This document shows positions 1-64,000 of a stretch of DNA of 64,000 nt, in pieces. The stretch is from contig BAAHQB010000089.1 in the NCBI GenBank assembly GCA_054601695.1, positions 372,001 through 436,000 on the forward strand, given 5' to 3'. Source of the stretch: Amorphochlora amoebiformis (lineage: Eukaryota > Cercozoa > Chlorarachniophyceae). Numbering within the stretch: the stretch's first letter is position 1; every line of letters starts with the position of its first letter. The notes under the pieces are model-generated. The model was not told the origin of the DNA. It saw nothing but the letters and a program-made list of their open reading frames with translations, and did not search any database. The position numbers were made by a program, and so were the translations under genes.

Positions 1-1
1 G

Positions 2-53
<52 letters not shown>

Positions 54-141
54 GTAAATGTACTATATATACCCATGTATAGATATGTAGAAGTACATGT
101 ATAAATGAAATTATGGAATGTATCATATTGTACAATGCTAG

Positions 142-199
<58 letters not shown>

Positions 200-220
200 G
201 TATATATATATATACACACG

Positions 221-267
<47 letters not shown>

Positions 268-514
268 ACTCTGAGAACACCACTTATGTAAGCAAACTAC
301 AGCCTTACATTGCGTGACGTTTGTCACCTAATAGTCCAAAATCCCGTTACTACCGGTAGTATCGGTTAGTTCCAGCTAAAACAGGGTTACCGGATGACGC
401 GATCTCCAGAAATCTCCAGGATATCCAGCGGCTCCAGCAGTGTTAAGACTATGTTTCGAAACTCTGTCGATATCTGTACATCTAGCTGACTTCGCATGCT
501 TACACCGTTGCTTT

Positions 515-558
<44 letters not shown>

Positions 559-647
559 CTATATGATTCCGCACATGCTCTATTACACATGTATATACAC
601 GTATATACATATAATATATATATATACATATAATATATATATGTATG

Positions 648-718
<71 letters not shown>

Positions 719-724
719 GGGGAC
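1..724. other. 3' flank of gene A: (TA)n and unassigned sequence
   Basis: Positions 1-270 and about 520-715 are almost pure (TA)n with short interruptions. Positions 281-512 are complex sequence in which I could place no exon. Gene A's last recognised exon ends in phase 0 at a GTCCCC donor at 719-724 (minus strand), so its terminal exon should lie here or beyond the window edge. Confidence 0.5.
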
Positions 725-10796
<10,072 letters not shown>

Positions 10797-11040
10797 GATT
10801 CTTCCTTGAGTCTGTCACTCTGCATGACATGGTTTCATGGCAAGCGTGTCACGCTGCGTGCGTTTTTGATCAGAGGTTAAATATATACTATTAGATGTTT
10901 TGAAAATTTGATTAGAGGTTAATATGATTTTATTAGAGGTTTTGGTTATAACAAGCGCTTACACCAGAGGGTTCAAAAACAGCCTTCAAGGGTACCACAG
11001 GCGCGATTTATACCCGTCGCCACACCCATCGACACCAACC
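10797..11040. promoter_or_regulatory. Bidirectional intergenic region between genes A and B
   Basis: Only 244 bp separate the divergent start codons of A (minus) and B (plus). The segment lacks the (TA)n that fills the introns. It contains three related direct repeats, GATCAGAGGTTA (10869), GATTAGAGGTTA (10911) and ATTAGAGGTTTT (about 10932), and a GCGTGTCACGCTGCGTGCG stretch near 10849. These are candidate shared regulatory sites. An in-frame ATG at 10924 would extend gene B by 39 residues; I prefer 11041 because the extension looks non-coding and overlaps the repeats. Confidence 0.45.
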
Positions 11041-23047
<12,007 letters not shown>

Positions 23048-23495
23048 TCAAATCTTCAGCGCAAAACAAATACGTTCGGAGTCTGAAATTTTTTTTCAAT
23101 GCGCTATTAGCTAGTCCCAATTCGTAGTTCTGAAAGCTTTCGCGATCGAAGCTTTTGTTGTAAGTGCCGATCCCAATGAACGTATGTGTGAGTTGCACTA
23201 AAAATTAAGTTTTACTGTCTTCATTTCTAAGTCTACAGTTTGTAGACTAGATACGTAGACTCCATATGGTCTCAGAGCCAGCTATGGATGACCATAATAA
23301 TACTAGTAATGGTAGAATCTTGCTGAAGTTGCAAGTTGCTCTACTAGCTCTAGAAAATTGTTTAATTTTACTAGGAAAAAACTAGGTCTAGTAGGTAAAG
23401 ACCAACGTAGATAAATTCTAGAATTTAAAGTTTAATGCAAAATGCGCGGATAAATTCTAGAATTGAAAGGAATTCCTTCTCTCTCCCCGAAGTTA
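23048..23495. other. Tail-to-tail intergenic spacer between genes B and C
   Basis: This is the 448 bp between the stop of B (23045-23047) and the stop of C (23496-23498, minus). It is complex sequence without (TA)n. A short direct repeat, GATAAATTCTAGAATT followed by AAAG, occurs near 23411 and 23451. I see no gene and no clear AATAAA signal. Confidence 0.5.
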
Positions 23496-51052
<27,557 letters not shown>

Positions 51053-51500
51053 TTGCAAGCGAGAAATAATATTACTCTATCTGCAGGTACTACCGGGTAT
51101 TTAATCGAAGTCCGAAAAGATCTTTTCTACAATTACGAGCTCGCACCTCGGCTCGGGAAGGGGTCACGACGCCTCCAAAATCCATCAATGGACTTCCGTG
51201 CATCCGAACCTGCTCTCCCTGGTCGTATAACTGAATTTGTCTTCTCCATACCCAGTGTGAAAACACATTAACAGCCCTTCCCTCATTTCGAAATCCGTGT
51301 GATTTTAACGTCCAAAACGTGAATTCCAACCGACAACCTGTGAATCCCATGTCACGAGTCCAATGTGATTGTACACACGATCCACCGGAACGAAAGTTCA
51401 AGGTACATATCCATATCCACACGGCAATCATATGTCAGGGGTCATCGCTAGGATTTGAGCTCCCGATAGAATATGCACTGCCCTATAATGTCATGTAACA
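51053..51500. promoter_or_regulatory. Bidirectional intergenic region between genes C and D
   Basis: 448 bp of complex, (TA)n-free sequence separate the divergent starts of C (51052) and D (51501). The 113-codon minus-strand open frame in this segment has no recognisable motif or splice context; I treat it as chance. Confidence 0.5.
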
Positions 51501-56892
<5,392 letters not shown>

Positions 56893-58121
56893 CCGGAGCC
56901 ACCATCATGAGCTAATATAATATACCTGGCTAAGGAGCTATTATCACTAGTGTTCATTCTACTTAACTACGGTGAGTAGCTAACGTTGTCGCGCTTTCCT
57001 GTGTGGTAATCATTGAATTTAGTCATGATCATACGATATTATAATGTAAGATCAATTTGTGAGATGTGATAATTGAATGTAGTTGGTGAACTCAAGCTAA
57101 CTCTAGTATCTACATCTAGTAAGTACAAAGTCGATCTAGTGTCTCTTGTCTGCAAGGCTAGTGCCAGACAAGCTAGACTCCATCCGATGGTCATTGCAGT
57201 CTAGGCAGTGCGCATGCGACGATCATGTGTGCATAATTTGATGATACTTAGGATCCAGCGAGCTGAGCTGGTACATGACGTCAGCGATGCTGCCCAAACA
57301 TCCCAACCCATTCCGCTTCTGAAGCACCGCTTGCAGCATACTTTCTCAGTCACTACGTAGGACAGATCCTTCGTGTGGATTGTTATTTTATATATCGAAT
57401 AATCCCAATTCATCACAACACAACGCCTTCACCATTGCATTCAGGTGCAGTCGTTTGGGAATGTGGATGCATACCATTGATTCTGAGACTTATTGTGACG
57501 CTAAAACTGCTCGAGACTCTCCATATGGTGACGCCAAACGCTGCGCGACACGAGTAAACAGACTGTTCGTATAGCTATCGGTCTGTTGGATTTGTATTTG
57601 ACGCGAACAGTTACCTCGCCACTTCGCGCCATGAGTGGAGTGCCAATTTGACATTCTCGCCATATCTGGAAACCTCTAATACACCATTGCCGACTTTTTA
57701 AACATAAGCGAAATTCTGCGGCTTGATAAGCCCCGCTTTCCCAAACGACCCGTGCAACCGGTTGTCCCCCCCCCTCTGCCTCTTGCCTCAAATCTATGAA
57801 ATCCATTGATCTTTAAATGTAACAATGCATATCCTATCGAATGCTTGAAGAAAATGCAAAAAAGAAAAATGAGATTGGGATTTTAACATGATTTCGAACA
57901 TCCGAATCAACTCAGCCCGATCCGGACGCGTATGACCGCAATCATGTCTCCCGCGAGCTACAAGAGCGTCGTTCAGCCGTCTCTCAAGGCTGTCGTCTCG
58001 ATTTACACCAGCAAAAAGGCGCGAAATGTTTTTCTTATTTCCGTAAATTTGCTGGTGCAAGGATCGTTCCCGAATGCCAAACCTTGATATTTGGGTGGGT
58101 TCGGGGTTTGTTTTGGATGTA
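56893..58121. other. Spacer between genes D and E
   Basis: About 1.2 kb of complex sequence almost free of (TA)n. Positions 57501-58060 contain a reverse-transcriptase relic on the minus strand. In 56893-57500 I see no exon with convincing splice sites or motifs. Confidence 0.5.
57501..58060 (-). pseudogene. Decayed non-LTR (LINE-type) reverse transcriptase fragment
   Basis: Two adjacent minus-strand frames. In 57794-58060, ISRLFAGVNRDDSLERRLND then RAELIRMFEIMLKSQSHFSF and HFLQAFDR resemble the RT region leading into motif A (F.D...AFDR), with the leading aspartate replaced. In 57501-57806, ARVVWESGAYQAAEFRLCLK then SRQWCI resembles the motif B neighbourhood (GVRQGC). The frame changes between the two parts, and no endonuclease, start or 3' end is visible. 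Known: LINE RTs carry these motifs. Inferred: a short dead fragment. Confidence 0.5.
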
Positions 58122-63946
<5,825 letters not shown>

Positions 63947-64000
63947 GTTATGTAATATATGTAATATATATATATATATATTGGTTTATGTATAAAGTAC

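Noticed and set aside
51090-51431. 113-codon minus-strand frame between genes C and D
   Set aside because: It has no recognisable motif, and the transporter start with its signal-like sequence lies just downstream at 51052.

Overview
This is nuclear DNA from an intron-rich microbial eukaryote. The genes are split into 20-260 nt exons by GT-AG introns. The introns are packed with (TA)n and with interstitial telomere-like CCCTAA/TTAGGG arrays. There is no operon structure, no ribosome-binding sites, and no tRNA, rRNA or CRISPR. The TTAGGG-type repeat and a plant/stramenopile-style ABCG transporter with a lumenal Cys-rich head suggest a protist or alga. I cannot name the lineage. Nearly all long open frames are translated microsatellite: (YI)n from TA, (SL)n from CT, (RA)n from GC, and (NP)n or (LG)n from telomeric repeat. 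They are not genes.

Reading splice sites, reading-frame phase and protein motifs by eye, I assembled five genes. A (minus, 10796 to at least 725) is a conserved protein of unknown function, 14 exons seen. B (plus, 11041-23047) is a membrane-anchored Gfo/Idh/MocA-family oxidoreductase of the dihydrodiol/xylose dehydrogenase type, 25 exons, 490 aa. C (minus, 51052-23496) is an ABCG-type ABC transporter with a Cys-rich N-terminal ectodomain, 46 exons, about 920 aa. D (plus, 51501-56892) is a 263-aa protein resembling the conserved DUF6939-like family, 8 exons. E (plus, about 58122 to past the window end) is an HtrA/Deg-type serine protease, cut off before its catalytic serine. A/B and C/D are head to head with only 244 and 448 bp between start codons. 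B/C are tail to tail, 448 bp apart. Between D and E lies a decayed LINE-type reverse transcriptase. The five genes have unrelated roles and show no shared pathway.

The most striking pattern is inside the introns. More than a dozen exons are accompanied by one to five local copies of just one exon edge plus its splice site. Donor-side copies lie downstream and acceptor-side copies lie upstream, separated by (TA)n. One copy is inverted. A second pattern is that CCCTAA arrays very often abut 3' splice sites in the sense orientation, where the repeat itself supplies CTAAC branch-point-like sequence. Other unusual structures are a roughly 220-bp-arm inverted repeat around two exons of gene A, about 500 bp of (GC)n in an HtrA intron, a 1.4-kb GA minisatellite, and a dispersed element of about 65 bp in four copies.
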